64,000 nucleotides of DNA from NCBI RefSeq assembly GCF_003721565.1, contig NZ_RJJE01000009.1:806001-870000 (forward strand), written 5' to 3'. Below, one piece after another: positions 1 to 9,004 of the stretch. This DNA comes from Rufibacter immobilis. GTDB lineage: Bacteria > Bacteroidota > Bacteroidia > Cytophagales > Hymenobacteraceae. The notes beneath the pieces are model-generated. The model saw only the letters and a program-made list of their open reading frames with translations, made no database searches and was not told the DNA's origin. The translations under genes were made by a program, and so were the position numbers. Numbering within the stretch: position 1 is the first letter of the stretch; every line of letters starts with the position of its first letter.

Positions 1-114
1 TTTATTTCAACAAGGTCTCAAGGTATATAAATTACAGTAAAAAATCAGCATACACCCTAAAATGCACTCGTCATTGCACAAAATCAAGAACCTGTTCCGG
101 CCTCGTTCTTTCCG

Positions 115-146
115 TTGCGCAAACAAAGCAGAATAGATTAACTTTG
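115..146 (+). promoter_or_regulatory. Bacteroidota-type promoter of dnaX
   Basis: A -7 box TAACTTTG lies at 139-146, with TTG at 115-117 about 21 nt upstream. This matches the TTG / TAnnTTTG promoter layout known for Bacteroidota. The start codon is only 7 nt after the -7 box, so the transcript would be leaderless or nearly so if this box is used. Confidence 0.5.
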
Positions 147-153
147 TAGAGCG

Positions 154-2100
154 ATGGAGAATTTTGTTGTATCGGCCCGTAAATACCGTCCTACCACCTT
201 TGACAGCGTGGTGGGGCAGCACCATATTACCACTACCTTAAAGAACGCGATCAGCAGCAACCACCTGGCCCAGGCGTTTCTGTTCTGCGGTCCCCGGGGC
301 GTGGGTAAGACCACCTGCGCACGTATTCTGGCCAAGACCATCAACTGCCAGAACCTGACGCCCGAGATTGAGGCCTGCAACGTCTGCGATTCCTGCAAGA
401 GCTTCAACACCAACAGCTCCTTCAACGTGCATGAGCTGGATGCCGCGTCTAACAACTCGGTAGACGACATTAGAAACCTGGTGGAGCAGGTGCGCTACGC
501 CCCGCAGACGGGCAAGTACAAAATCTACATCATAGATGAGGTGCACATGCTCTCCAACTCGGCCTTCAACGCGTTTCTGAAGACCCTGGAGGAGCCGCCG
601 TCCTACGCCATTTTCATCCTGGCCACCACGGAGCGCCACAAGATCATCCCTACCATTCTGTCACGGTGCCAGATCTTTGACTTCAACCGAATCCGGATTG
701 AGGACATGGTGCAGCACTTGGACCGCATTGCCACCAAAGAAGAGATCAAAGCCGATGCCGATGCCCTGCACCTGATTGCCCAGAAAGCCGACGGTGCCCT
801 GCGCGACGCTCTGTCTATCTTTGACCAGATGGTGACCTTCTCAGGTAACCACCTCACCTACAAGGCCACCGTGCAGAACCTGCACATCCTGGACTATGAC
901 TATTACTTCAGGCTCACCCAGTTCCTGCTCACGCAGAACCTGAGCGGCGCCCTGCTGTTATATGACGATATCCTGAAAAACGGATTTGACAGCCACAACT
1001 TTGTGCTGGGCATTGGCGAGCACTTCCGGAGCCTTCTGGTGTGCAAAGACACCGTGACGGTGCAACTGTTGCAGGTCTCTGAGAACATCAAGGCGCAGTA
1101 CGCGCAGCAGGCGCAGGAAGCCTCCTTGAGCTTTCTGCTCTCGGGATTAAACCTGGTGGGCACCTGCGACCAGAATTTTAAGGCGGCTAAAAACCAGCGG
1201 CTGCACGTAGAGCTGCTGCTCATGAAACTGGCGCACCTGCCCCACGCGTTGCAGCTGGCCTCAGACGTCTCTTTGAACGGAGACGTCAAAAAAAAAACTG
1301 ACGGAAGTTCCGGCGTAGCCGCACCGGTAGCCAGTGGTTCGGCTCCTGCCCTGGGTACCTCATCTGTGCCTCCTTCGGCTACGCCGAAAATGCCTGCCCC
1401 TGCTCCGGCACCCGCGCCAGTTTCGGGCAGTTTTGGGAAAAACGGCCCCGAAACACACCACAACACCGCTCCGGCAGACATGGACTCGGGCGAAGCCCCG
1501 GTTTTTGACACCTACCCCAAGGAGGCGCCTTCACCGGTACCTTCTGCCGCTGCCCCGGCTCCCGTTCCGGCCCCGGCGGCCCCTATGCGCACCGTGGCAT
1601 CTCCGCTGGCCAGCCGCAAACTCTCCAAGCTCCCCAGCCTGAAGAACATAGAGGAAAAAGTGGCGGCATCGGCGGCGCCGATGGTGGAAGTGCTGGAAGA
1701 AGAGTCTGAGGCCTACGTGCCCGGCTCACTGCCCGCCATCAATGAATACAAGCTGCAACAGCTCTGGAAACAGTACACCGACCGCGTGAAGCAAACCGAC
1801 CGCACCCTGGAGTACACCATCCTGAACCGCGAGTGGTACTTTGACGCCGAGAAGGCCGAGGTACACCTGCAGGTGGAAAATGATGTGCAGGTGGCCGAGT
1901 TCAACAGCTTTAAGCCGGAGTTCCTGATGTACCTGCGCCAGGGCCTGGGCCACAACCGCCTGCAGGTGCACATAGACGTGGTGCAGCAGGAAAGCGGCCG
2001 CAACCTGTACACCTCACAGGACAAGTACAACTACCTGGCCGAGCAGTACCCAGCCCTCAAAGACCTGAAAGCCCGCCTGGGCCTGGACACCGACTTCTAA
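154..2100 (+). CDS. dnaX: DNA polymerase III subunit gamma/tau
   Basis: This is the clamp-loader ATPase subunit that loads the beta clamp and, as full-length tau, links the polymerase cores. Walker A GPRGVGKTT is at residues 46-54, a zinc-binding Cys set at C65, C75, C78 and C81, Walker B IIDEVHML near 126-133, and sensor-1 ATTE at 157-160. Residues from about 385 to 560 form an Ala/Pro-rich linker, followed by a C-terminal domain. A run of ten A at 1288-1297 encodes K379-K381 exactly at the end of the clamp-loader domains. Slippage there would end translation almost at once in either alternative frame, giving a gamma-like product (see findings). The family assignment is secure. Confidence 0.97.
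   Translation: MENFVVSARKYRPTTFDSVVGQHHITTTLKNAISSNHLAQAFLFCGPRGVGKTTCARILAKTINCQNLTPEIEACNVCDSCKSFNTNSSFNVHELDAASNNSVDDIRNLVEQVRYAPQTGKYKIYIIDEVHMLSNSAFNAFLKTLEEPPSYAIFILATTERHKIIPTILSRCQIFDFNRIRIEDMVQHLDRIATKEEIKADADALHLIAQKADGALRDALSIFDQMVTFSGNHLTYKATVQNLHILDYDYYFRLTQFLLTQNLSGALLLYDDILKNGFDSHNFVLGIGEHFRSLLVCKDTVTVQLLQVSENIKAQYAQQAQEASLSFLLSGLNLVGTCDQNFKAAKNQRLHVELLLMKLAHLPHALQLASDVSLNGDVKKKTDGSSGVAAPVASGSAPALGTSSVPPSATPKMPAPAPAPAPVSGSFGKNGPETHHNTAPADMDSGEAPVFDTYPKEAPSPVPSAAAPAPVPAPAAPMRTVASPLASRKLSKLPSLKNIEEKVAASAAPMVEVLEEESEAYVPGSLPAINEYKLQQLWKQYTDRVKQTDRTLEYTILNREWYFDAEKAEVHLQVENDVQVAEFNSFKPEFLMYLRQGLGHNRLQVHIDVVQQESGRNLYTSQDKYNYLAEQYPALKDLKARLGLDTDF
1288..1297 (+). promoter_or_regulatory. 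A10 slippage tract inside dnaX
   Basis: Ten consecutive A residues cover codons 379-381 plus the first base of codon 382. Adding one A gives K-K-K-N and then TGA (a 382-residue product). Losing one A gives K-K-K-LTEVPA and then TAG (387 residues). The position matches the gamma/tau boundary used for slippage or frameshifting in other bacterial dnaX genes. Function is inferred from position and homopolymer length. Confidence 0.55.
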
Positions 2101-2113
2101 ACTTACGTATGCT

Positions 2114-2148
2114 AAAACGTGTGCCCCCAGACAGGTGGCACACGTTTT
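2114..2148 (+). terminator. dnaX terminator hairpin
   Basis: Perfect 12-bp arms AAAACGTGTGCC (2114-2125) and GGCACACGTTTT (2137-2148) end in a T run 14 nt after the dnaX stop. The hairpin covers the upstream ATG at 2119, which argues that the next gene starts at 2164. Confidence 0.75.
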
Positions 2149-2163
2149 ACTTTCACCTACCCC

Positions 2164-2688
2164 ATGCCCCAGCACCTCTTCGACCGCAAAACCGATTCTT
2201 TCTTTGGCTCCCTCCGTTATGTGGGGTACGTACTTCTGCCGGCGGGTATTATACTGGGCGGCTCCCCATGGTGGTCCGGCGCTGACAAGGCTCAAATGCT
2301 ATCTGTAGGCGCGCTATTATTCTTGCTAGGAGTTCTTTTCCAAAGCACGCACCACGGTTTCCAAATAGATTTCAGGGACCGCCGCGTGCGGGAATACCTG
2401 AGCATGTTCGGGCTGAAGACCGGTAAGTGGGCGCCGCTCCCGGCTTTTCAGTACGTGCAGCTTTCCTCCAATCTGGCCCCGGCCCATGCGCATGACCACG
2501 AGCATGACCATGACCACTCTCATGAAGACCCGGCCCCCCTGGTTCCCTGGTACACCATCGGCCTCTACTCCCGCCAGCAGGAAGCCGACTACGAGCTCCG
2601 CACCGACAGCCGGGAAGACGCCCTAAAGACCCTGCAACTCCTATCCAAGCAACTGAACATCCCCATCCAAGACAAAACCGCCAACTAA
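2164..2688 (+). CDS. Small membrane protein with His-rich stretch, function unknown
   Basis: This is a 174-residue protein if it starts at the ATG at 2164. The earlier in-frame ATG at 2119 lies inside the dnaX terminator and is rejected. Two hydrophobic segments follow each other near residues 20-60 (the YVGYVLLPAGIILGG and MLSVGALLFLLGVLF regions). A His/Asp/Glu-rich stretch, HAHDHEHDHDHSHED, lies near residues 103-117 and could bind metal such as zinc or nickel. The C-terminal part resembles a soluble domain after two membrane helices. It is read in the same direction as dnaX but is probably transcribed separately. I do not recognise a named family. Confidence 0.75.
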   Translation: MPQHLFDRKTDSFFGSLRYVGYVLLPAGIILGGSPWWSGADKAQMLSVGALLFLLGVLFQSTHHGFQIDFRDRRVREYLSMFGLKTGKWAPLPAFQYVQLSSNLAPAHAHDHEHDHDHSHEDPAPLVPWYTIGLYSRQQEADYELRTDSREDALKTLQLLSKQLNIPIQDKTAN

Positions 2689-2718
2689 AACACTGCCCCC
2701 GCAAGAGGAGCAAGCATA

Positions 2719-2758
2719 GCGTTTAGGGGCTGTTTTAGGGAAAAGAGCCGCTAAACGC
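2719..2758. repeat. TTTAGGGGC palindromic element
   Basis: The left arm is GCGTTTAGGGGCTGTTTT. The right arm ends in GCCGCTAAACGC with one mismatch. It sits 31 nt after the stop of the 2164 gene. Confidence 0.9.
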
Positions 2759-2944
2759 TTGAGTTGGCGCAGACGCCTGTAGGTTAAAATAAGTCCTGAG
2801 TCTTGAGTTCTGAGTCTTAAGTTTGGTTCTGGCTTAGCTTAGGAAGTAGGGACCAGAGGCGGGAGTTGGCGCAGACGCTCGCAGGTCCTCCGGACGCTGC
2901 GAGGTCTTTTGAGTAGACGGTAACGCGGCGGGAGGCGGCTTGTA

Positions 2945-3115
2945 CCCACCCCCACCCCTCCGAGGAGGGGAATTATCTGCACGAGTGAGAAAGTCGCTTA
3001 AGAGGTACGTTCAAGCAGTAAATCTTCTGCCGCCTCTACGCTTATACCACTTCCCATCATTGCCGCATCCTCCGCAAGGAATTGGAATTCCCCTCCTTGG
3101 AGGGGTAGGGGTGGG
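2945..3115. mobile_element. MITE-like element with GC-rich inverted ends (copy 1)
   Basis: The left end (2945-2974) contains CCCACCCCCACCCCTCC followed by GAGGAGGGGAATT. The right end (3085-3115) is its near-perfect reverse complement. The roughly 110-nt interior is non-coding. It shares its ends with the element at 25931-26070. Each end is also a small internal palindrome (CCCCTCC-GGAGGGG). Confidence 0.65.
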
Positions 3116-3436
3116 TTTACACTAAAAGAGCTTCTACACCCAAAACCAGCAACAGCCTTTGCTACCCGCACCATTTCCAGTCTTTCCCTAGAGCGCCTCG
3201 CTTGTGGCCACAGATAGGCAGAAGCTAAGAGAAAACGACATCGGCATGGCCGCAAGGGCAGTGCGAGAGGGGAAGACGGGGCCCCGCGGCCGTGAGCGCT
3301 TACCGCCAAAGATGGAACAACACAGCCCATAAAGCCCTAGACAAACAGTAAAGCCAAGGCATCAGTCAACAACTTGCCTCAAAATTCACGTTGAACCCTT
3401 CCGTCAGCTCAGCATCCCCCCTGAAAAAGGAAAACC

Positions 3437-3475
3437 CGTTTAGAAGCCTTTTTTCGAAAAAGAGCCCCTAAACGC
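3437..3475. repeat. TTTAGGGGC palindromic element, diverged left arm
   Basis: The right arm AGAGCCCCTAAACGCC is intact. The left arm has decayed to CGTTTAGAAGCCTTTTTT. It lies 105 nt before the M16 peptidase start. Confidence 0.75.
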
Positions 3476-3543
3476 CAAGTAACTTACACTTTCCCCTCCT
3501 CCCCTTTCGTTTGTTTAAACACAAGCTAATCCTTGGTTTTTCC

Positions 3544-3551
3544 TATATTTG
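3544..3551 (+). promoter_or_regulatory. -7 box of the M16 peptidase gene
   Basis: TATATTTG matches TAnnTTTG and lies 28 nt before the GTG start at 3580. No convincing -33 TTG was found at the usual spacing. Confidence 0.4.
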
Positions 3552-3579
3552 AGACCACTTCAGACTAACCCCACTCGCC

Positions 3580-6543
3580 GTGAAGAATAGATTGATTGCC
3601 TTCTCCCTACTGGGCGCCGCGCTGTTTTCGCAATGTAAAACCAGTACGCCTTCGCAAACCACCGCCCCTGCCCCGGCAACCACGGCGGCACAAGGCGCTC
3701 AGACAGAGTTTCCGTACACTACCGTTCCCAATGACCCACTACAGGCGCGTATCTACAAACTGGACAACGGCTTAACGGTATACCTCACTCAATACAAAGA
3801 CGCGCCGCGCATCCAGACCTATATTGCGGTGCGCGCGGGCAGCAAGAACGACCCCGCCGATGCCACCGGCCTGGCCCACTATCTGGAGCACATGGCCTTC
3901 AAGGGCTCTACCCGCCTGGGTACTATCAATTGGGAGAAAGAGAAAGAGGAGTTGGCCAAGATTGAGGCGCTATATGAACTGTACCGCACGCAGAAAGACC
4001 CGGCGGTGCGCAAGAAGACGTACCATCAGATAGACTCCATCTCGGGTGTGGCCGCCAAGTACGCCGTGCCCAATGAGTACGACAAACTGGTAGCGGCCAT
4101 GGGCATGAAGAACTCCAACGCCAGCACCTGGGTAGAGCAGACCATTTACTACGGCGACATCCCCAGCAACCAACTGGACAAATGGGCCATGCTGGAAGCC
4201 GAACGATTGGGTGTGATGATCCCGAGGTTGTTCCACACCGAGCTGGAGGCGGTGTACGAGGAGAAGAACCGCTCCCTGGACTCAGACAACAATAAAGCCT
4301 TTGAAGCCGCCTTCGCAGCCTTGTTCCCTACCCACCAGTACGGTGCCCAGACCACCATTGGTACCGTAGAGCACCTCAAGAACCCGTCTATCACAGAGAT
4401 CAAGAAGTATTTTGACACCTACTACGTGCCCAACAACATGGCCATTGCCATGAGCGGCGACCTGGACTTTGACCAGACCATCAGGACCATTAATGAGCAC
4501 TTCGGCCGGTGGCAGAAGAAAGCAGATCCGGTGTATAATGCGCCCCAGGAGAAACCCATTACCGCGCCGGTAGTCAAAGAAGTGCTGGGGCCAGAGGCCG
4601 AAATGCTGCTGATGGCCTACCGCTTCCCCGGCATCAAGACCAAAGACGCGCTGGTGCTGCGCATGATCAACCAGATCCTGAGCAACGGGCAGGCCGGCCT
4701 CATTGACCTCAACATCAACCAGAAGCAGGCGGCCCTGGGCGCCGGTTCTTTTGCCGAGGTCTACAATGATTACTCGGCCCATTTCTTAACCGCCACCCCG
4801 CGCCAGGGGCAAACCCTGGACCAGGTGAAAAACCTACTGTTGCAGCAGCTGGAACTGGTGAAGAAAGGCCAGTTTGAAGATTGGCTCATTCCGGCCATTG
4901 TGAACAAAAACAAAATCAGCAAGATGAAAGCCTATGAGAGCAACGCCGCCCGCGCCACCGCTTTCGTGGATGCCTTCATCGCGCGCCAGGACTGGGCCGA
5001 CTACCTGAAGCAGGAAGACAATTTTGAGAAGATCACCAAGCAAGACGTGATGGACGTAGCCAACCGCTACTACGGCAACAACTACGCGGTGATCTACAAA
5101 CGCACCGGGCAAGACCCCATGGCTCAGAAAGTAGACAAACCCACCATTACCCCGGTACCCGCCAACCGTGAGGCTCAGTCTGACTATTATAAACAAGTAG
5201 CCGCCAGACCCGCCTCTGAGCTTCAGCCGCAGTTTGTAGACTATCAGAAAGACATCCAGCAGGGCACGCTCAAGGCCAACATTCCGGTGTACTACACCAA
5301 AAACACGGAGAACGGGCTGTTCAACCTGTACTACATCCTGGACATGGGCACCAACCATGACCTCAAGCTGGGCATGGCCGTGGATTACCTGCAATACCTG
5401 GGCACCGATAAATACACCGCCGAGGAGCTGCAGAAAGAGTTCTTCAAGATTGGCTGCTCCTTTGACGTTTCCTCGGGCCAGGACCAGATCTACGTTTCCT
5501 TAACCGGCCTGGACGAAAACCTGGAACAAGGCCTGCAACTCTTCGAGAGCCTCCTCCAGAACCCGAAAGCAGATCAAAAGGCCCTGGATGACATGGTGGC
5601 CGGTATCCTGAAAGACCGCAAAGACGCCAAGCTGAACAAGAACCTCATCCACAGCGTGGCCATGGTGAACTACGCCAAATATGGTCCTAAAAACCCGTTC
5701 ACCCACATTCTGAGCGAACAGGAACTGAAGAAGGTGAAGCCCGCTGAACTTGTTTCGCGCATCAAGAGCATTCCTGCGTACCAGCACCGGGTATTGTACT
5801 ATGGCCCCCGTGAACTGCAGGCCATTACCGCCACGCTGAACACCGGCCACATTGTTCCCGCCACCCTCAAGCCGGTACCCGCCGAGAAAGCTTTCCAGGA
5901 GCAGGACATCAAAGGCCGGCAAGTCTACTGGACCGACTACAAAATGGTGCAGGCCGAGCTGCTGTTCCTCTCCAAAGCCATGAACTTTGACCCCAAAATG
6001 GTGCCCACCATCCGGTTGTACAATGAGTATTTTGACGGCGGCATGGGGGCCATTGTGTTTCAGGAGCTTCGGGAATCCAGGGCCCTGGCGTACAGCGCGA
6101 GCTCCCGGTTTGCCAACGCCAGCAAGAAAGACCGCGCCAACTACATCATGTCCTACATTGGGACGCAGAGCGATAAACTGCCTGAGGCCATGGCGGGCAT
6201 GCAGGAACTGCTCAATGAGCTGCCGCTGGCCGAGACTAATTTCACCAACGCCAAAGCCTCGGTACGCAACAGCATCGCCACGGAGCGCATCAACAAAGTG
6301 GGCATTCTCATGAACTATGAGCAGGCCCGCAAGCTGGGCGTGGACCATGACATCAGACGTGACATCTACGAGAGCCTGGATGCCATGACCCTGGACCAGA
6401 TCAAGACGTTCCAGCAGCAGTTTGTGAAGGGCCAGAACCAGACCATTCTGGTCATCGGCTCCAAAGACCGGCTCAACTTCAAGGAACTGGCCAAATACGG
6501 CACCGTGAAGCAGCTAACCTTGAAGGAATTGTTTGGATACTAG
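3580..6543 (+). CDS. M16 family zinc metallopeptidase (insulinase/pitrilysin-like)
   Basis: This 987-residue exported peptidase begins with GTG. The N-terminus carries a hydrophobic signal followed by a Cys (FSQC), a weak lipobox, so it may be a lipoprotein. The inverted zinc motif HxxEH is H100-Y-L-E103-H104, and a downstream Glu in the LEAVYEEKNRSL region would be the third ligand. Two M16 halves (residues about 50-500 and 540-980) give the clamshell layout of the family; only the first half keeps the zinc site, as expected. The likely role is degradation of peptides in the periplasm. The gene is flanked by palindromic repeats and appears monocistronic. Confidence 0.93.
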   Translation: MKNRLIAFSLLGAALFSQCKTSTPSQTTAPAPATTAAQGAQTEFPYTTVPNDPLQARIYKLDNGLTVYLTQYKDAPRIQTYIAVRAGSKNDPADATGLAHYLEHMAFKGSTRLGTINWEKEKEELAKIEALYELYRTQKDPAVRKKTYHQIDSISGVAAKYAVPNEYDKLVAAMGMKNSNASTWVEQTIYYGDIPSNQLDKWAMLEAERLGVMIPRLFHTELEAVYEEKNRSLDSDNNKAFEAAFAALFPTHQYGAQTTIGTVEHLKNPSITEIKKYFDTYYVPNNMAIAMSGDLDFDQTIRTINEHFGRWQKKADPVYNAPQEKPITAPVVKEVLGPEAEMLLMAYRFPGIKTKDALVLRMINQILSNGQAGLIDLNINQKQAALGAGSFAEVYNDYSAHFLTATPRQGQTLDQVKNLLLQQLELVKKGQFEDWLIPAIVNKNKISKMKAYESNAARATAFVDAFIARQDWADYLKQEDNFEKITKQDVMDVANRYYGNNYAVIYKRTGQDPMAQKVDKPTITPVPANREAQSDYYKQVAARPASELQPQFVDYQKDIQQGTLKANIPVYYTKNTENGLFNLYYILDMGTNHDLKLGMAVDYLQYLGTDKYTAEELQKEFFKIGCSFDVSSGQDQIYVSLTGLDENLEQGLQLFESLLQNPKADQKALDDMVAGILKDRKDAKLNKNLIHSVAMVNYAKYGPKNPFTHILSEQELKKVKPAELVSRIKSIPAYQHRVLYYGPRELQAITATLNTGHIVPATLKPVPAEKAFQEQDIKGRQVYWTDYKMVQAELLFLSKAMNFDPKMVPTIRLYNEYFDGGMGAIVFQELRESRALAYSASSRFANASKKDRANYIMSYIGTQSDKLPEAMAGMQELLNELPLAETNFTNAKASVRNSIATERINKVGILMNYEQARKLGVDHDIRRDIYESLDAMTLDQIKTFQQQFVKGQNQTILVIGSKDRLNFKELAKYGTVKQLTLKELFGY

Positions 6544-6599
6544 TCTGTTAACTACTAGACACTAGAGCATGAAGGAGCGGCCGAACGGTTGCTCCTTCT

Positions 6600-6639
6600 G
6601 CGTTTAGGGGCCGTTTTTGGAAAAAGAGCCCCTAAACGC
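6600..6639. repeat. TTTAGGGGC palindromic element
   Basis: The arms are GCGTTTAGGGGCCGTTTTT and AAAAAGAGCCCCTAAACGC around GG. It lies 57 nt after the M16 stop. Confidence 0.92.
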
Positions 6640-6779
6640 AAAGAACTTCCAACCTTTCACCGCAATATAGAAGCCTGAGATAAACCTAAAACAGCACCAT
6701 TGGTATAAAGGCTGTAGATAGCGGCACGCTGCCACACTCACTACTGCTGCTCTACTGTAGAGAAAGTACGCAAGCAGTG

Positions 6780-6787
6780 TACCTTTG
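6780..6787 (+). promoter_or_regulatory. -7 box before the MFS exporter
   Basis: TACCTTTG matches TAnnTTTG and lies 26 nt before the ATG at 6814. The -33 part is not clear. Confidence 0.4.
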
Positions 6788-6813
6788 CCTCCTTACTTTT
6801 CCCTTAGACTTAC

Positions 6814-8010
6814 ATGAAAAATACCAGCCGCTCCCCGTTCTTCCAGCTCAGCCTGATTTCGCTTTTACTGGGTGGTTTCAGCATTGGCATGACCGAGTTC
6901 CTGATGATGGGGATTCTGCCCGATATGTCTCAGGCACTGGATATCTCTATTCCGAAGGCGGGGCACCTCATTTCCATCTATGCCTTGGGCGTGGTCATAG
7001 GTGCGCCGCTCATGGTAGGGCTTACCTCCAATCTTCCGCCTAAAAAAGTACTGATTGGCTTGATGCTCATGGTAGGCGTATTCAACGGGCTGTTTGGCTT
7101 AATGAGCAGCTATCCTTTGCTTATGGCTACCCGGTTGCTGGCGGGGCTTCCGCACGGGGCTTTCTTTGGCATTGGCGCGGTGGTGGCCAGTAAACTAGCG
7201 CAGAAAGGCAAAGAGGCCAGCGCCGTCTCTGTCATGTTTGCGGGGCTTACGGTGGCCAACATCATTGGCGTGCCGCTGGGAACGTACATTGGGCACCATT
7301 TTTCCTGGCGTTACTCGTTTGCCCTTATCGCGGTGGTGGCCCTGGGAGCGGCCTTGTCGGTAAAACTCTGGATGCCCAGCGTGAAATCTGAGTCCGAGAC
7401 CAGTTTCCGGCAAAGCCTCAACATTTTCAAGCACAAAGAGCTGTGGCTCATCATTGGCCTCTCGGCTATTGGCACGGGCGGCATGTTTGCCTGGATCAGT
7501 TACATTGCCCCGCTTATGACCGAAGTAGCCGGTTTCAACCCCGGCTCTATGACGGTGATTATGGTGGTGGCCGGTCTGGGCATGGCCGTAGGAAACTTCA
7601 TGGGTGGCCGCCTCGCCGACAAATTCTCTCCCTTAACCACTACCACGCTTTTGTTTCTGAGTATGGTAGTGGTCTTACTTCTCACCACGATGCTGGTTCA
7701 GTTCAAACCTACGGCAATCATGATGACCTTTCTTACAGGCGCCATCGGGTTTAGTGTGATTGCGCCCATGCAAATGCTCATGGTGCAGCAGGCAAAAGGT
7801 GCCGAAATGCTGGCTTCCTCCCTCCTGCAGGCTACCTCTAACATGGGAAATGCCTTAGGAGCCTTCCTAGGCGGCTTGCCCATTGCAGCGGGTTTCGGGT
7901 TTACCTCCCCGGAGTACGTGGGGGCGGGCCTGGCTTTCATGGGGGTTTTATTTTGCCTCTTACTCATTGCCGCGCATAAACAAAAAGCGAGAAACCTGGC
8001 AGCCGTGTAA
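6814..8010 (+). CDS. MFS transporter, DHA1/AraJ-like exporter
   Basis: This 398-residue protein has about 12 hydrophobic segments. The first helix contains GMTEFLMMGILPDM, and the loop between helices 4 and 5 contains RLLAGLPHGAFFGIGAVVA. Both are typical of AraJ/sugar-efflux DHA1 exporters of the major facilitator superfamily. Such proteins export sugars, drugs or metabolites by proton antiport across the inner membrane; the substrate here cannot be read from sequence. It is a single gene followed by a degenerate region. Confidence 0.9.
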   Translation: MKNTSRSPFFQLSLISLLLGGFSIGMTEFLMMGILPDMSQALDISIPKAGHLISIYALGVVIGAPLMVGLTSNLPPKKVLIGLMLMVGVFNGLFGLMSSYPLLMATRLLAGLPHGAFFGIGAVVASKLAQKGKEASAVSVMFAGLTVANIIGVPLGTYIGHHFSWRYSFALIAVVALGAALSVKLWMPSVKSESETSFRQSLNIFKHKELWLIIGLSAIGTGGMFAWISYIAPLMTEVAGFNPGSMTVIMVVAGLGMAVGNFMGGRLADKFSPLTTTTLLFLSMVVVLLLTTMLVQFKPTAIMMTFLTGAIGFSVIAPMQMLMVQQAKGAEMLASSLLQATSNMGNALGAFLGGLPIAAGFGFTSPEYVGAGLAFMGVLFCLLLIAAHKQKARNLAAV

Positions 8011-8474
8011 TCCTGTAGAATGGTTGATTGCCCATGCCTAGCATGCTCCTGCTCCACTGACCATGATGCGTTTTTTGTAGTGGGCTCCTGAAGGTGGACG
8101 AAGCCAATTTTGAAAAAGGCCAGTGAACAGTGCTTCGGCACCTCAACGGTGACCTACGAATCCCGGTTGGGGAGCATGGTAGTCAGCGGGCGGAGCTTTA
8201 CTGTAGGATCAAGGCTGGCTTTCTTCTCTAAATCTCAGCAGTGTTCATTGCGGCTTAGATAAGGATACACGATATTCTAAAGAGGAGATGCAGATGGCTT
8301 ATTCTCTGTTTTTAGTACGTTTTAGGAAAAGAAGCCGAAAGGTCTAAATCATATTTGTAGTATATAGTATATTAGGCAGTGCAGTTCCATTTATCAGACC
8401 AACGGTAGGCGTGTAAACGGAGGTTTTACTCCAACCAAAGCGCCAATAACCGGAACAGCTCCATATACACTATA
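8011..8474. other. Degenerate, non-coding stretch before the small-gene array
   Basis: About 460 nt without a supportable gene. Minus-strand reading gives short protein-like runs interrupted by stops (for example around 8040-8140 and 8400-8465), suggesting decayed genes that I cannot name. The composition drifts from genome-like to AT-rich across it. Confidence 0.5.
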
Positions 8475-9004
8475 GTTACCCACAATTTAACACTACATTG
8501 AAGATTATGAATAAAATTTTAATGGTTCTTTTATTCTGCTTGCCAATCTTAGTAAATGCCCAAAAAATCAATAAATCAGATATCATAGGTACATGGACTG
8601 CGATTGATGGGAAAATAACTTCAACTGGATTACCAGCGGATGTTAAGCAAATGATGACATTGATGATTGATGGATTTAAAGAGTCAACATGGACTTTTAA
8701 CGAGAATGGAACATTTAGAATAAAATTCAAGGAAAATTTATCTCCTCTCATGAAAGAGATGAAATTTTTAGACAATAAGCTTTGGAAATTCAATGACTCA
8801 ATAAGCCAGATTAGAATTGGAACCAAAGAAGATAATTATTATCATCTGGTTCTTACAGCTAAACAAGCAAACTCAGGAATGATAGTTTATTTTAGCGACA
8901 CTCCTATTTATCTAACCCTTAAGAAGCGCTAATAAAAAAACAGTGGACAACAACAGCTAAACGCCAGTCTCGTCCGACGGCCTCGCCCGCCGTTTAGCTT
9001 AGTC
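8475..9004 (+). mobile_element. Cassette-like unit 1
   Basis: The unit starts at GTTACCCAC (8475-8483). Before its terminal hairpin site it has GTGGACAAC (8943-8951), whose complement GTTGTCCAC matches 7 of 9 bases. It contains one gene, at 8507-8932. The match is weaker than in units 2, 3 and 5. Confidence 0.4.
8507..8932 (+). CDS. Small secreted lipocalin-like protein
   Basis: This 141-residue protein starts at the ATG at 8507, three codons inside an open frame that begins with TTG. A signal peptide (MNKILMVLLFCLPILVNAQ) is followed by DIIGTWTAIDG, a GTW motif like that opening lipocalin-type beta-barrels in many small Bacteroidota proteins. The gene is AT-rich and Lys-rich, unlike its neighbours outside the array. 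The precise role is unknown. It is the first gene of the cassette-like array and ends 10 nt before the inverted end motif. Confidence 0.7.
   Translation: MNKILMVLLFCLPILVNAQKINKSDIIGTWTAIDGKITSTGLPADVKQMMTLMIDGFKESTWTFNENGTFRIKFKENLSPLMKEMKFLDNKLWKFNDSISQIRIGTKEDNYYHLVLTAKQANSGMIVYFSDTPIYLTLKKR

Larger units (their letters stand above)
2689..3579. other. Gene-poor gap with repeats
   Basis: This 890-nt gap holds two copies of the TTTAGGGGC palindrome (2719-2758, 3437-3475) and one element with inverted ends (2945-3115). Apart from a -7 box before the M16 gene, no coding sequence can be supported. Short open frames here overlap the repeats and have no recognisable product. Confidence 0.7.

Noticed and set aside
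1330-1610. Ala/Pro-rich repeat region in dnaX as a possible tandem-repeat locus
   Set aside because: The repeats are amino-acid-level low complexity with varied codons, normal for the tau linker; no DNA repeat unit is evident.
2119-2163. Upstream ATG as start of the His-rich membrane protein
   Set aside because: The ATG lies within the stem of the dnaX terminator. The next ATG at 2164 gives a sensible N-terminus.
5500-6348. Minus-strand open frame of 282 codons inside the M16 peptidase
   Set aside because: It is antisense to a conserved peptidase half and has no domain.
8955-8999. Site A as another copy of the TTTAGGGGC palindrome
   Set aside because: It shares only CGTTTAG with the family. 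The centre is the array core CCGACGGCC and it lacks the T5/A5 inner arms.
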